The notes beneath the pieces are model-generated. The model ran no database searches. It was not told where the DNA came from and worked only from the letters and a program-made list of their open reading frames with translations. Positions 24,482 to 34,242 of a DNA stretch of 64,000 bases are shown in pieces. This DNA is from UBA4416 sp038327195 (GTDB lineage Bacteria > Bacteroidota > Bacteroidia > B-17B0 > Aurantibacillaceae), in NCBI GenBank assembly GCA_038327195.1, contig JBBQKU010000013.1, forward strand, positions 40,486 to 104,485, written 5' to 3'. The translations under genes and the position numbers were made by a program. Numbering within the stretch: the stretch's first letter is position 1; each line of letters begins with the position of its first letter.

Positions 24482-27400
24482 TTAAAAAAATGCCCTTACT
24501 TGCGCGCCCCCAATATTTATTATTTTTGAATTCGGAGATTTTCTTCCATCATAGTTAATGCTAATCTGCAAATTATTACTCAAATTACGTTGGTAACTCA
24601 GTCCCCATGTGTAATTGGAGCCTATTTTTAACGCATTCAGCATCTCATAAGCAATGGCTGAATTTTCGAGATCATTATAAGTAATTTGAATAAAATTTAA
24701 CTTGCCTAGTAAACTCCCTTTGTCTAGTTGATTGTATTTAAATTCTAATCCAAAATCATTTAATTCTGCAATCTGAAATCCTTCTTTAATGATATTCTGT
24801 TTATGATTGTATTTATATATTAAACTTAATCTAAACGTTGTATTAGGCTGGTAACTTAATTTTTGTTCAAGGTCGTAATACTCTATTTTATAATTCCGTG
24901 TCGATAAAAATTCTGATGCATTTTGTTTTATGCCCGTTATGTTTGTACTGTTAATACTCCACGCTCTTGTAAAATTTAAGCGCCAACGCCATTCATGGGC
25001 TGTATTTCCCCTTGTTTCAAAGCCATTTGTGTTTAGTTGTTTACTTAAATTATTTTGAAATGTATAATCTGTGCCAAACACTGCAGAACTTTGATTAAAA
25101 AATAAACTTTGGCGAAATGAATAATTAATTGCAGTTAATAGCGAATCTTGTAAACTTATTTCAAGCGGGTTAAATGAAAATATACTGCCATTATCACGTG
25201 TTTTTTTATCAATACGATAAGCTGTTTGTGTTGCAAAACGGCTAACAAACTTTAATGCGTTTGAGTTACTATCTGTTAAAAATACAGATGGTCTTAAATT
25301 TAAAGAAAAACTAAATTGGTCATGTAGCACTTTTACATATTGATTTGTTGGTGTGTAAACTTTTATATATAACGCTTGGTCGCTGAATTGAGCAATTTCA
25401 AATTCATTGGTCTCTTTAATTCCGTTATCATTGTAGTCTTTCCAAGCATAAGTTCCTTGTCCAGCTGCCACTAATAAAAAATAATATTCTTTTTTATTTT
25501 CTAATCCATATCCTGTTTCATAGAATAAACTTGTAGTTATAAAATTGCTAAAAAAACGAGGGGAATATTCTAAACGGCTTAACAGTGTATTATCTGGCTT
25601 GATATATAATGGATTTGCATTTTTTAATTGTAATTCTCTATAAGTAAAAATGATTGAAAACGGATGATTTTTAATGCTATTTATATTTGCAGAAAAGCCT
25701 GTATTTTTTGCAAAAGTAGAATCTTTTAAAATAGATGAGTAAGCCTGCATATCTCTTCTTTCTCTATAAAATACTTTATATAAATTTCCACTCGTATCTC
25801 TATTTGTAATATTCGTTTCCCATTCCCATAATTGGTAACTTCGAGATGTTAACGTATCACTTCCAATTTTTTTAAATTTGTTTTGTTCAAATTCATCCAA
25901 CACATTTAATCGTAGCTTCCAAAACGAATGCGATAATAATGTTTTATGTCGGTAAAAATTACTGGACAATAAATTGTAATTGCTTGTTAAATAAGATCCA
26001 TTATACTCAGCCGAACTATTTTTAGTTTTATAAAAACTATTGATACTATGTTTTAATCCTTTATAAAAAGAACCCTCGTCAAAGATTGAAATGGCATATA
26101 GTAATTTTGCTTTGTTTCCATTTTGTAAGCCTACTTGTGCAATACCAACATGTTGATCAGTGTTTATAGGCGCATTTGTGGGCCTATTCCAATCCCTTTC
26201 AAATTCAATTGCTCTGTATCGTTCTATCGGATTAAAATAACGTTGTACATATTCGTAACCAATATTATAAACAGCATTCAGCGAAGTTTTTTTAGCAGTA
26301 TCTTTTTTAATCGTAGATTGATTATTACTTGCTAGTTTTATTCCATAGCCATCATCATTGTATGAGTTGTATGGACTGTAAGTATTTATATCATTTTTTG
26401 TATAAACTCCTTCAATATCAATATTATGATTTTTGTCTATAATGTAATTACCGCCAACAGCTAACATTTGTTTTTGCTTTGGAGTTACTAGCGGAATAAC
26501 TGGCTCGTAATTTCCTTGTGGTACGCCTAAAATTGGAACTACCCATTTATAGACTTTACCGTTTGCGGTTGTTAATACTTGAATGTAATTCCCTGAATAT
26601 TCACCGACATAACTAAATTTCACTCTATATTTTGCACTATCAGCATTTTCTGATCGAACATAAATGTTTGAATATGATGTCAAAACAACGGTATCTTTTT
26701 TCCAATAAAAAATATCGCTTGTGTTGTAGGGAACTAATTCTGCACCACTAGAAACAGATTTATTAAGAGTATCTCCAACATTAAATAATACAAGTTTTTG
26801 AGGTTCTGAAAGGGATTGCTGCAAGGTTTTGTTTTTATTATCTTGCTCACCAAAAAAATTGAATCTTAATTTTAGTTTATTTGCATTTACCTCTTCGCTA
26901 AAAAAATAAAGTGAACGCGCATAATTTCTTTCGGCGTATTGCATTTCAGCAATAATACGTTTGTCTTTCGTTATAATTTGTTTAGCAGTAAATGTAATTT
27001 CTGAAGTATTATAATCAATTATATAATCGTTCTCTTGTCCACGTTGTAATAATCTTCCGTCAATATATATGCGTTCCGTGCCTGATAAGGTTATAATAAA
27101 TAATTCGTTCTCAGCGCCTTTTAATCTATATGGGCCTTGGTTGTTTTCAGTTCCTTGTATGATGTTTCTGGCAAATTTCCCTTTACTAACTGCACCGCTT
27201 ACTTGAGTTTTAAATGTGACTATTTTATTATTAATACTATCATTGTAATTATTAGAAAAGTAAAGCCCTTGCGAACGCTTATAAAAGTTCATAAAATACC
27301 CAGTTGGTTTTTGTAATTGAAAATCACCAACTATTAATTTGGAAGATTTATTTGAAAGCTGAACAAATACTTTATCAAATTCTTGTAATTGAGCAGTTGT

Positions 27401-27964
27401 TCCGTCTGCTTGAAATGGAATATTGTCATCTGTAGCGGCCAATAATAAATCAACTTCTGGAGATAATTTTCCACTCACTTGTAAATTTAAACTTGAGTTT
27501 ACTACCACATCTTGATTGTTTCCAAAACTAATTCCTCTACTAATACTTCCATTTTTGTTTAAACCATCACTCATAAATCCATCAGATATGGGTTCACTGC
27601 CATTAAATGCCAATGAAATTGGACTTTGAGGCAATGACAAATCTTTAGATAAAAGCGAAGTGTTTTTGTGATAAAACGATTTTTCGTAATTAAATGCAAA
27701 CGTTTTGTATATAACTAATAACGTATCAGAAATCTTGGTTTTAAAAATGATGGCTTTTAATGGGTAATAAATTTTATAATTTGCAGTATCGTATGAATTA
27801 CCTTTTATTGAAATTTTTATACTGTTTGGAATTAGACTTAAAGTATCTAAATAAATTGTATCACTTTTTAGAATAATTAATTTTTTTTTAAAGTTTGATT
27901 GCCCATTCAACTGAAATACAATTCCACCACAAAAAAAAAGTATATATAAATAAAAAAATCTCAC
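24482..27964 (-). CDS. Large uncharacterised outer-membrane barrel protein
   Basis: 1160 residues with a signal peptide (about 1-21, LNGQ). A plug-like N-terminal part contains LSLAFNGSEPISDGFMSDG-type and NGSISRGISFGNNQD segments, then a domain with SGTERIYIDGRLLQRGQEND and YIIDYNTSEITF (about 293-325). The last 700 residues are many aromatic-rich strands and the protein ends in a Phe (RAFF), the classic outer-membrane barrel ending. I know similar long proteins in Bacteroidota but no function. It may be a transporter or secretion pore, which is inference from the build. Monocistronic and divergent from xth. Confidence 0.7.
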   Translation of the reverse strand: MRFFYLYILFFCGGIVFQLNGQSNFKKKLIILKSDTIYLDTLSLIPNSIKISIKGNSYDTANYKIYYPLKAIIFKTKISDTLLVIYKTFAFNYEKSFYHKNTSLLSKDLSLPQSPISLAFNGSEPISDGFMSDGLNKNGSISRGISFGNNQDVVVNSSLNLQVSGKLSPEVDLLLAATDDNIPFQADGTTAQLQEFDKVFVQLSNKSSKLIVGDFQLQKPTGYFMNFYKRSQGLYFSNNYNDSINNKIVTFKTQVSGAVSKGKFARNIIQGTENNQGPYRLKGAENELFIITLSGTERIYIDGRLLQRGQENDYIIDYNTSEITFTAKQIITKDKRIIAEMQYAERNYARSLYFFSEEVNANKLKLRFNFFGEQDNKNKTLQQSLSEPQKLVLFNVGDTLNKSVSSGAELVPYNTSDIFYWKKDTVVLTSYSNIYVRSENADSAKYRVKFSYVGEYSGNYIQVLTTANGKVYKWVVPILGVPQGNYEPVIPLVTPKQKQMLAVGGNYIIDKNHNIDIEGVYTKNDINTYSPYNSYNDDGYGIKLASNNQSTIKKDTAKKTSLNAVYNIGYEYVQRYFNPIERYRAIEFERDWNRPTNAPINTDQHVGIAQVGLQNGNKAKLLYAISIFDEGSFYKGLKHSINSFYKTKNSSAEYNGSYLTSNYNLLSSNFYRHKTLLSHSFWKLRLNVLDEFEQNKFKKIGSDTLTSRSYQLWEWETNITNRDTSGNLYKVFYRERRDMQAYSSILKDSTFAKNTGFSANINSIKNHPFSIIFTYRELQLKNANPLYIKPDNTLLSRLEYSPRFFSNFITTSLFYETGYGLENKKEYYFLLVAAGQGTYAWKDYNDNGIKETNEFEIAQFSDQALYIKVYTPTNQYVKVLHDQFSFSLNLRPSVFLTDSNSNALKFVSRFATQTAYRIDKKTRDNGSIFSFNPLEISLQDSLLTAINYSFRQSLFFNQSSAVFGTDYTFQNNLSKQLNTNGFETRGNTAHEWRWRLNFTRAWSINSTNITGIKQNASEFLSTRNYKIEYYDLEQKLSYQPNTTFRLSLIYKYNHKQNIIKEGFQIAELNDFGLEFKYNQLDKGSLLGKLNFIQITYNDLENSAIAYEMLNALKIGSNYTWGLSYQRNLSNNLQISINYDGRKSPNSKIINIGGAQVRAFF

Positions 27965-28023
27965 TAGCTGGATAACGATTTATAAATATAGAAATTGTAT
28001 TTTTAAGGCTTTAATAATATTTT

Positions 28024-28788
28024 ATGCGAATTATAACTTATAATGTAAACGGCATTCGTGCTGCAATGAATAAAGGATTAGTTGAATGGGTAAAAGTGGC
28101 TGACCCAGATGTACTATGTTTACAAGAAATAAAAGCAACTCCTGATCAAGTAGATGTTGCTCAATTTGAAAACATTGGCTATCATTTGTATTGGTATCCA
28201 GCGCAAAAAAAAGGATATAGTGGCGTTGCTATTTTTAGTAAACAAAAACCAAAGCATGTGGAATATGGCTGTGGCATTGACGCTTATGATTTTGAGGGCA
28301 GAATGATTAGAGTTGATTTTGAAAATTGCTCTATTCTTTGCGCATATCATCCTAGCGGAAGTAGTGGTGATGATAGACAGGTTTTTAAAATGAAATGGCT
28401 AGCCGATTTTCAAAAATACATAGATGATTTAAAAACAAAAATTCCAAATTTGGTTTTAGTTGGAGATTACAATATTTGCCATAAAGCCATTGATATTCAT
28501 AATCCAAAATCAAATGCAAATACTTCGGGTTTTTTACCTGAAGAAAGAGATTGGTTTGAAGGATTTATCCAATCGGGTTTTACAGATTCATTCCGTCATT
28601 TTAATTCTGAACCTCACCAATACTCTTGGTGGAGCTATCGTGCAGGTTCAAGAGGGAAAAATTTGGGATGGCGAATTGACTATAATTTAGTAGCAAATCA
28701 CCTTGAAAAACACCTTAAGCGTTCAGTAATTTTGCCAGACGCTATGCATAGTGACCATTGCCCAGTTTTATTAGAAATTGAATTATAA
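28024..28788 (+). CDS. xth: Exodeoxyribonuclease III / AP endonuclease
   Basis: 254 residues of the Xth/ExoA branch of the EEP fold. Seen: ITYNVNGIRAA at the start (Asn for metal), CLQEIKA (catalytic Glu), VGDYNICHKAID (Asp and Asn), and DAMHSDHCPVLLEIEL at the end (Asp-His pair). It repairs abasic sites and 3' blocks. Length is normal. The following lipoprotein gene begins 76 nt downstream. Confidence 0.95.
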   Translation: MRIITYNVNGIRAAMNKGLVEWVKVADPDVLCLQEIKATPDQVDVAQFENIGYHLYWYPAQKKGYSGVAIFSKQKPKHVEYGCGIDAYDFEGRMIRVDFENCSILCAYHPSGSSGDDRQVFKMKWLADFQKYIDDLKTKIPNLVLVGDYNICHKAIDIHNPKSNANTSGFLPEERDWFEGFIQSGFTDSFRHFNSEPHQYSWWSYRAGSRGKNLGWRIDYNLVANHLEKHLKRSVILPDAMHSDHCPVLLEIEL

Positions 28789-28864
28789 AAAAAGACTAAA
28801 TATTTTTAGGTTTTTTAGATTTTTGGGTTATATTTGTGGTTACTATAAACTTATGTACTTAGGT

Positions 28865-30634
28865 ATGAAAAAAATATTAATTCCACTTGCAGTTACTGCT
28901 ATAACACTAGGATTAGCTTCTTGCAATTCTTGTTCTGACAATAAAAATGAAAACCATGAAGGCTCTGCGGCTAAAGGCGGTGTTTATTTAGGTGGGATAA
29001 TGCGTTTAAATGAAATTGAAGCCTTTAAAAGTCTTAATCCTATTTCGGTAAATGAAATTAGCGGGTTTCATTTAGGTACTCAATTGTTTGAAGGTTTGGT
29101 TAAGTTTGATCAAAAAGACTTGTCTATTTTGCCTGCTATTAGTAGCCGTTGGGAAAGTAACGAAAATCAAACTGAATGGACTTTTCACATTAGACAAGGT
29201 GTGAAATTCCATAATGATGCTTGTTTTAAAGATGGTAAAGGAAGAACAGTTACCGCAAATGATATTAAGTTTTGCTTTGATAAGTTGTGTACTTCTGATC
29301 CAACTAATACTCAATTTGGTGTAACTTTTAAAGATAGAGTTGTTGGCGCTAACGAAGCTGTTGAATCATCAAAAGCTGGAAAAAATATTGGTGTTTCAGG
29401 TGTTAAAGTTACAAATGACTCAACTTTAGTAATTGTATTGAAAGACCCATTTGCTGGTTTTTTAAATATTTTAGCTACAGCAGGATGTTGGATTTACCCA
29501 AAAGAAGCTTTAGATAAATATGCTTTAGATTTAAGAATACACCCAGTTGGAACTGGACCTTTTTACTTAGAAACTGTAAAAGAAGGCGAAGTTTTAATTA
29601 TGAAGAAAAATCCTGATTATTATGGAGTTGATAAAGATGGTAATAAATTACCTTATTTGGATGGTTTGAAATATACCTTTATAAGTGAAAAGAAATCAGA
29701 AATATTAGAATTTAAATCTGGGAATTTAGATATGGTATATCGTTTGCCAGTTGAAATTTTCCATGAAATAATGGGAGATTTAGAACATGCTAAGGAACGT
29801 AAAACTGATTTCCAAATTCTTAGTTCACCCGCATTTAATACAAGCTATATTGGTTTTAATTGTACTAGTACTACTTTTTCAAAAAAGGAAGTTCGTTTAG
29901 CTTTTAATTATGCAATTGATAGACATAAAATAGCTGATTTTACAATACAAGGTGAAGGAAATTCAGCTGACTACGGTATGGTTCCTTATGTTGAAGCTTT
30001 TGAAAAAGATGGATATGATTTTAAAGGATTGAAAGGTTATACTCTTGACGTTGTAAAAGCAAAAGAATTATTAAAAGCTGCAGGATATCCTGACGGTAAA
30101 GGATTTCCTAAAATTACATTACAAATAAATAGTGGTGGTGGTGATAGAAATATTTCTGTGGCAGAAGTTGTACAAAAAATGTTGAAAGAAAACCTAAATA
30201 TTGATATTGAAATTAGCACAGTTCCTTTGTCTGAACATATGGGGCAAGTTGCTTCAGGAAAATCTGAGTTCTTCCGTTTAGGTTGGATAGCAGATTATCC
30301 AGATCCTGAAACATTTTTAACTTTATTTTACGGTAAACATGTTCCTGTAAATGCTTCTGAGAGTTCTTTTATTAATTATTTTAGATTTAAAAATGCTCGT
30401 TTTGATTCATTATTTCAAGCATCATTTGTTGAAGCAGACAAAACAAAGCGTTATGCTTTACTTTCGCGAGCTGAACAAATCGTGTTAGATGAAGCACCAT
30501 TTATGCCAATATTTTATGATGAAAATTACCGCTTAGAGCAATTAAACGTTCGTAATTTCCCTGAAAACGCAATGAATTACATGGATTTATCAGTTGTCTA
30601 TTTAATACCAAAAGATAAAATGCCTAAAAAGTAA
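28865..30634 (+). CDS. Periplasmic oligopeptide-binding lipoprotein (SBP family 5)
   Basis: 589 residues from the ATG at 28865, which places a proper lipoprotein signal with lipobox LASC; a longer frame from 28778 overlaps the end of xth and lacks a signal there. The body is a full SBP_bac_5 domain (FHLGTQLFEGLVKF near the start, IHPVGTGPFYLE, RLAFNYAIDRHKI, LRLGWIADYPDPETF-type region). Homologues such as OppA and DppA bind peptides for ABC importers. No permease or ATPase genes are nearby, so the partner must lie elsewhere. A strong terminator follows. Confidence 0.9.
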   Translation: MKKILIPLAVTAITLGLASCNSCSDNKNENHEGSAAKGGVYLGGIMRLNEIEAFKSLNPISVNEISGFHLGTQLFEGLVKFDQKDLSILPAISSRWESNENQTEWTFHIRQGVKFHNDACFKDGKGRTVTANDIKFCFDKLCTSDPTNTQFGVTFKDRVVGANEAVESSKAGKNIGVSGVKVTNDSTLVIVLKDPFAGFLNILATAGCWIYPKEALDKYALDLRIHPVGTGPFYLETVKEGEVLIMKKNPDYYGVDKDGNKLPYLDGLKYTFISEKKSEILEFKSGNLDMVYRLPVEIFHEIMGDLEHAKERKTDFQILSSPAFNTSYIGFNCTSTTFSKKEVRLAFNYAIDRHKIADFTIQGEGNSADYGMVPYVEAFEKDGYDFKGLKGYTLDVVKAKELLKAAGYPDGKGFPKITLQINSGGGDRNISVAEVVQKMLKENLNIDIEISTVPLSEHMGQVASGKSEFFRLGWIADYPDPETFLTLFYGKHVPVNASESSFINYFRFKNARFDSLFQASFVEADKTKRYALLSRAEQIVLDEAPFMPIFYDENYRLEQLNVRNFPENAMNYMDLSVVYLIPKDKMPKK

Positions 30635-30648
30635 TTGAGATTAAACTT

Positions 30649-30691
30649 AATAAAAAGCCTTACGAAGTTAACTTTGTAAGGCTTTTTTATT
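30649..30691 (+). terminator. Intrinsic terminator
   Basis: AATAAAAAGCCTTAC (30649-30663) pairs with the T-rich arm starting GTAAGGC at 30676; 15-bp stem with further pairing in the loop. It ends the peptide-binding lipoprotein gene. Confidence 0.88.
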
Positions 30692-30714
30692 AATAATGAA
30701 ATATTAATGTATCA

Positions 30715-31176
30715 TTAATTTGTTACATATTTTGATAACCATGTTTGGCTTAAAGGAACTTTCCAAGCAGAATCAAGTTCATTTGAATTCGTTATCGTAT
30801 TGTTATAAACAAGTGTGTTTTTAGTTATTTCTCCAGTTAACAATAATTCTTTTATTTTAGACTGGCTCGTTATTTTTAACTCTGAATTTTGATCATAAGC
30901 AACCAGCATTCTATTTAATAATTCAATATTAAATAGTTGTTCTTGCTCTTTTATAAAACGGACTTGTTTATCAATACTACAACCGCTTGCGTTATAAGAA
31001 TCTTCGTTTACTTTAAATATCAAAAGCCTATTATTGAATAATTCATAAGACGCATCAAGTTTTACCTCATGTGCTGTCCAGGAATTAACAAATTCATTAC
31101 AATTAATTTTAAAATCAGCGAGTTGCTCGATCGTCAACTCCTTACTTAATGTATATATCCAAATGCGTTGATTCAT
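30715..31176 (-). CDS. Conserved Bacteroidota protein of unknown function
   Basis: 153 residues, soluble, no signal. Recognisable segments are NSWTAHEVKLDASYELFNNR and NASGCSIDKQVRFIKE, which I recall from a conserved Bacteroidota family sometimes mislabelled as ABC transporter ATPase; there is no Walker motif here, so that label is not supported. The lone conserved Cys in SGCSID may matter. It lies 14 nt downstream of the methyltransferase-glycosyltransferase gene and is probably co-transcribed. Confidence 0.7.
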   Translation of the reverse strand: MNQRIWIYTLSKELTIEQLADFKINCNEFVNSWTAHEVKLDASYELFNNRLLIFKVNEDSYNASGCSIDKQVRFIKEQEQLFNIELLNRMLVAYDQNSELKITSQSKIKELLLTGEITKNTLVYNNTITNSNELDSAWKVPLSQTWLSKYVTN

Positions 31177-31190
31177 GTTATTTTAATATT

Positions 31191-32609
31191 TTAAATAAAC
31201 TTACATTTTCTACTCGCAAAAGCGCACATACGTAATAAAATAACACCATGCTTAAATCTGGAAATGTTTGTTTCTCCATATGTACGCTCTCTATAACGAA
31301 TTGGCACTTCTACAATTTTCAGATTTAATTTATGTGCACCAAACAATAAATCGAAATCACCAAAAGGATCAAATTCGCCGAAATAAGTACGATTTTTTGT
31401 CAACTTAATATAATCTTCTCTAAACATTACTTTTGTGCCGCAAAGTGTATCTTTAAAACGTTGTTCCAATAACCAGGTAAAAGCCCAGCTAAAAAAATGA
31501 TTTCCTAAATAATTTAAAAAACGCATTGCTTCTTTATCCATTGGGTAAACTAAACGTGTTCCATTAATGAAATCCCCTTTGCTACCAGCAATGGCGTCAT
31601 AAAATTTTGGAATATCTTCTGGTGGAACCGTTAAATCAGCATCTAAAATCATTAAAATATCTCCGGTAGCTATTTTATATCCTTCTCTTACAGCATCCGC
31701 TTTTCCTTTTCCTTTTTGCTGACCAATTTTTATATCATGAGTGTTTGCATACTTCTTTTGAATTTCCTGAATTTTATCCCAAGTATCATCAGTGCTATTA
31801 CCTTCAATAAAAATAATTTCCACATGTTTCCCAAACTTCGGTAAACGAGTAATTGCATTTTCAATATTTCCACTTTCGTTACGAGCAGGTATTACAACTG
31901 TTGTGCTGTATTTTGTTTTATAATCTGCTTCATTACTTAATGGTAATGGTTTTGCAAATGAATAGGTGTTTAAGCTAAAAAAACGAAAGAAGGGGAATTT
32001 TGCTAATACCAAATTGAATAATTCGGCAATTAAAGGAATGTAAAATGGAAAAATAAAACGCTTACTATTTCTATATACATCAAAGCCCGAAATAAATAAT
32101 AAGTTATTTACATCTTTTGAATTCAACCAGTTTTGTGTAGGAGTTTTTGTTTTTAATCCAAGTAATTCAGCAAACTTTAATGCAGGTTCCCATAATGAAT
32201 TATAATACTGTACAATTACCTTAGTATTTGGGTGACTCACTTTTTTAACCTGTTCAAATACGACTTGTATATCATCAACAAATCCAATTAAATTACTGAT
32301 AATAATGTAATCATAGGTTTTTGTTAAAGTAATGTTGGTGGCATCCATTAATAAAAATTCTATATTTTTATCTTGATGTTTTTCTTTTGCCCAAGCAATT
32401 TGTCCTTCACTAAAATCAATGCCAGTTTTTGCACTTCCTGCTATAGTAGCAATTAAATCGCCACTTCCACAGCCAATTTCTAAAACTGAACTATCTTGAT
32501 GAGAAAAATAATTGCAATAATTTGTTATTTCTTTCCAATAATAATTACTAATTCCACGCGATTTACGTTTAGAGGCGAGGCCGTTAAAATATTCTTTAAT
32601 GTTTTTCAA
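31191..32609 (-). CDS. Fused SAM methyltransferase and family 2 glycosyltransferase
   Basis: 472 residues in two modules. Residues 1-200 are a class I methyltransferase with the SAM motif EIGCGSGDL at 44-52 and an acidic FLLMDA strand. From about 232 a GT-A family 2 domain begins (TVVIPARNESGN, then GKGKADAVREGYK and the metal motif DADLTVP near 320), like dolichyl-phosphate-mannose synthases, without the C-terminal membrane helices. It probably makes a lipid-linked sugar. A GT-C-like membrane protein is encoded upstream at 34242-32797, a plausible user of such a donor. The join seems complete, not a sequencing artefact. Confidence 0.85.
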   Translation of the reverse strand: MKNIKEYFNGLASKRKSRGISNYYWKEITNYCNYFSHQDSSVLEIGCGSGDLIATIAGSAKTGIDFSEGQIAWAKEKHQDKNIEFLLMDATNITLTKTYDYIIISNLIGFVDDIQVVFEQVKKVSHPNTKVIVQYYNSLWEPALKFAELLGLKTKTPTQNWLNSKDVNNLLFISGFDVYRNSKRFIFPFYIPLIAELFNLVLAKFPFFRFFSLNTYSFAKPLPLSNEADYKTKYSTTVVIPARNESGNIENAITRLPKFGKHVEIIFIEGNSTDDTWDKIQEIQKKYANTHDIKIGQQKGKGKADAVREGYKIATGDILMILDADLTVPPEDIPKFYDAIAGSKGDFINGTRLVYPMDKEAMRFLNYLGNHFFSWAFTWLLEQRFKDTLCGTKVMFREDYIKLTKNRTYFGEFDPFGDFDLLFGAHKLNLKIVEVPIRYRERTYGETNISRFKHGVILLRMCAFASRKCKFI

Positions 32610-32796
32610 AATGTAATGTAATAAGTAGCTAAAATACGTAAATTATTTCAAATGCTTAGGTTGAAATTGGCTATATAATACCAATTGTACTTAATAAATA
32701 GTCTAATGCAATTATTAATTTCACAATGGTAAATGCCGATATAATAAAATATTAGTACACTATATTGGACTATCTCTTTTATATATTCGGTTAAAA

Positions 32797-34242
32797 CTAC
32801 TTTAACTTAAATAATTTGTATTCAGAATTAGTGAAAACCAATTGGTTGTTAATGGTATCCGAAACTAGATAAAAGGATAATGCCTCATTTGAGAAATGAC
32901 TATTTAAGAGAACATACTTTGCTTTAAATTTCTGTAACTGTTTTTTTAATTCAACTTTATTTAAATCATTTTTTAATGCAACTGATTTCGTATTTGTAAA
33001 AAGTGCTAAAGCCCTAGGTTTATCAAATACAATTACCTCATTGGTTAATTGTAATGATTTTATAAAACTGAAAGTCTCGAAACTACTATCAGTGCAAGGG
33101 CCATCAACTATAATGTTTTGATTCTCAATTATTTTTTCGATAGTTGGTTTATATGAAAATAGCAATATTAAACCAAAAACTGATGAAGCCAATTTATAAT
33201 TTAAATTAAAAGGCTGTAAAACTTTTTTGATTGCAAGAATTGCATAATAAAAAATAAAAAATAAAATTGGGCTAATAAATCTAAGTCCAGTATCACCAAA
33301 TTGAAATACTGCTATAGAGGCAATATAAACTAAAACAAATAAATTAATAAAATTAAATCGATGTTCTTTCCATTCGTAAAAATAGCCAAGCGTGCTAAAT
33401 GTAATCAAGCTTGCCGAAGCTAAAACACCAATGAAGTATTGGGTTTTTGGCTCATAAATATTAAAGAAGTAGGATAAGGCTAAAAAATTATAAGATATAT
33501 GTTCGTTTATTCTGTAGAACAAATCATTGAATTCAAAAAATGAAGGGTAATTAGTTTCGCATGGTAATGCAAATTTTAATAGAATATAAAGCAATGTAAA
33601 ACTAAACAGACTTATTAATGTTTTTTGATGACGATGAAATGAGAATTCTTTTAGTGGGATTTCTAAAAATAATTCATGAATTAAAAAAACAAATATGACT
33701 AATAATCCTATTGCTCTGATATGTGCTAAAAGTGCTAGGATTAGTCCAAGTAGGATAGCGGTTGCAATTGTTTTGTTTTTAGGAATTAAATAGATACTCG
33801 CTAATAAAAAACTTGTAAAAGCTAAATCGGAAACTATTTCTGTTTTAAAATTTAAAAAAATAGGATTGTATGCAATAATTAATGTTGTGAAAAAAGCTGC
33901 TAAAAAGGAAAAATGCTTTCTTAAAAACAAAAATCCGAATAGGCTAGCTATTACTAAAAAGAAAGTCATGATATAATTTAAAACCATAAAATTAAATCCA
34001 TAATGTTTTATGATTGGCGCTAAAAGAAGCGGAAACCCAGTTGGATAAGCTTGTGGGCCAAGAAAAAGGTCAGGGTTAAAAATATAACCAGTAATGTTTT
34101 GAGAAATTCCTTCCGAAATATTTTTTGCTTGATGAATGTATTGTGCAAAATCATCACCCCAATCATGGCTTGATTTGATATTAATAAAAAACAAGGGAAT
34201 GAGAAATAACAAAAGAACAGTATGTTCAATTACTTTTCTCAT
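32797..34242 (-). CDS. GT-C type (ArnT/PMT-like) integral membrane glycosyltransferase
   Basis: 481 residues with about ten to twelve membrane helices and a soluble C-terminal part (about 380-481). The first periplasmic loop carries DWGDDFAQYIHQA, an acidic pair in the place of the catalytic/metal Asp of GT-C enzymes, and YPTGFPLLLAPI, also typical of the family. It probably transfers a sugar from a polyprenyl-phosphate carrier to an envelope or protein acceptor. Its ATG overlaps the stop of the E1 gene by 1 nt (TAATG), so the two are translationally coupled although metabolically unrelated. A gap of 187 nt follows before the GT2 fusion. Confidence 0.75.
   Translation of the reverse strand: MRKVIEHTVLLLFLIPLFFINIKSSHDWGDDFAQYIHQAKNISEGISQNITGYIFNPDLFLGPQAYPTGFPLLLAPIIKHYGFNFMVLNYIMTFFLVIASLFGFLFLRKHFSFLAAFFTTLIIAYNPIFLNFKTEIVSDLAFTSFLLASIYLIPKNKTIATAILLGLILALLAHIRAIGLLVIFVFLIHELFLEIPLKEFSFHRHQKTLISLFSFTLLYILLKFALPCETNYPSFFEFNDLFYRINEHISYNFLALSYFFNIYEPKTQYFIGVLASASLITFSTLGYFYEWKEHRFNFINLFVLVYIASIAVFQFGDTGLRFISPILFFIFYYAILAIKKVLQPFNLNYKLASSVFGLILLFSYKPTIEKIIENQNIIVDGPCTDSSFETFSFIKSLQLTNEVIVFDKPRALALFTNTKSVALKNDLNKVELKKQLQKFKAKYVLLNSHFSNEALSFYLVSDTINNQLVFTNSEYKLFKLK

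Noticed and set aside
28460..28690. Second-frame open stretch inside xth
   Set aside because: Completely inside the xth gene, which has full catalytic motifs; no start context or domain.
30715..31176. ABC transporter ATPase label for the 153-residue protein
   Set aside because: There is no Walker A, Walker B or signature motif, so the label used in some annotations does not fit the sequence.
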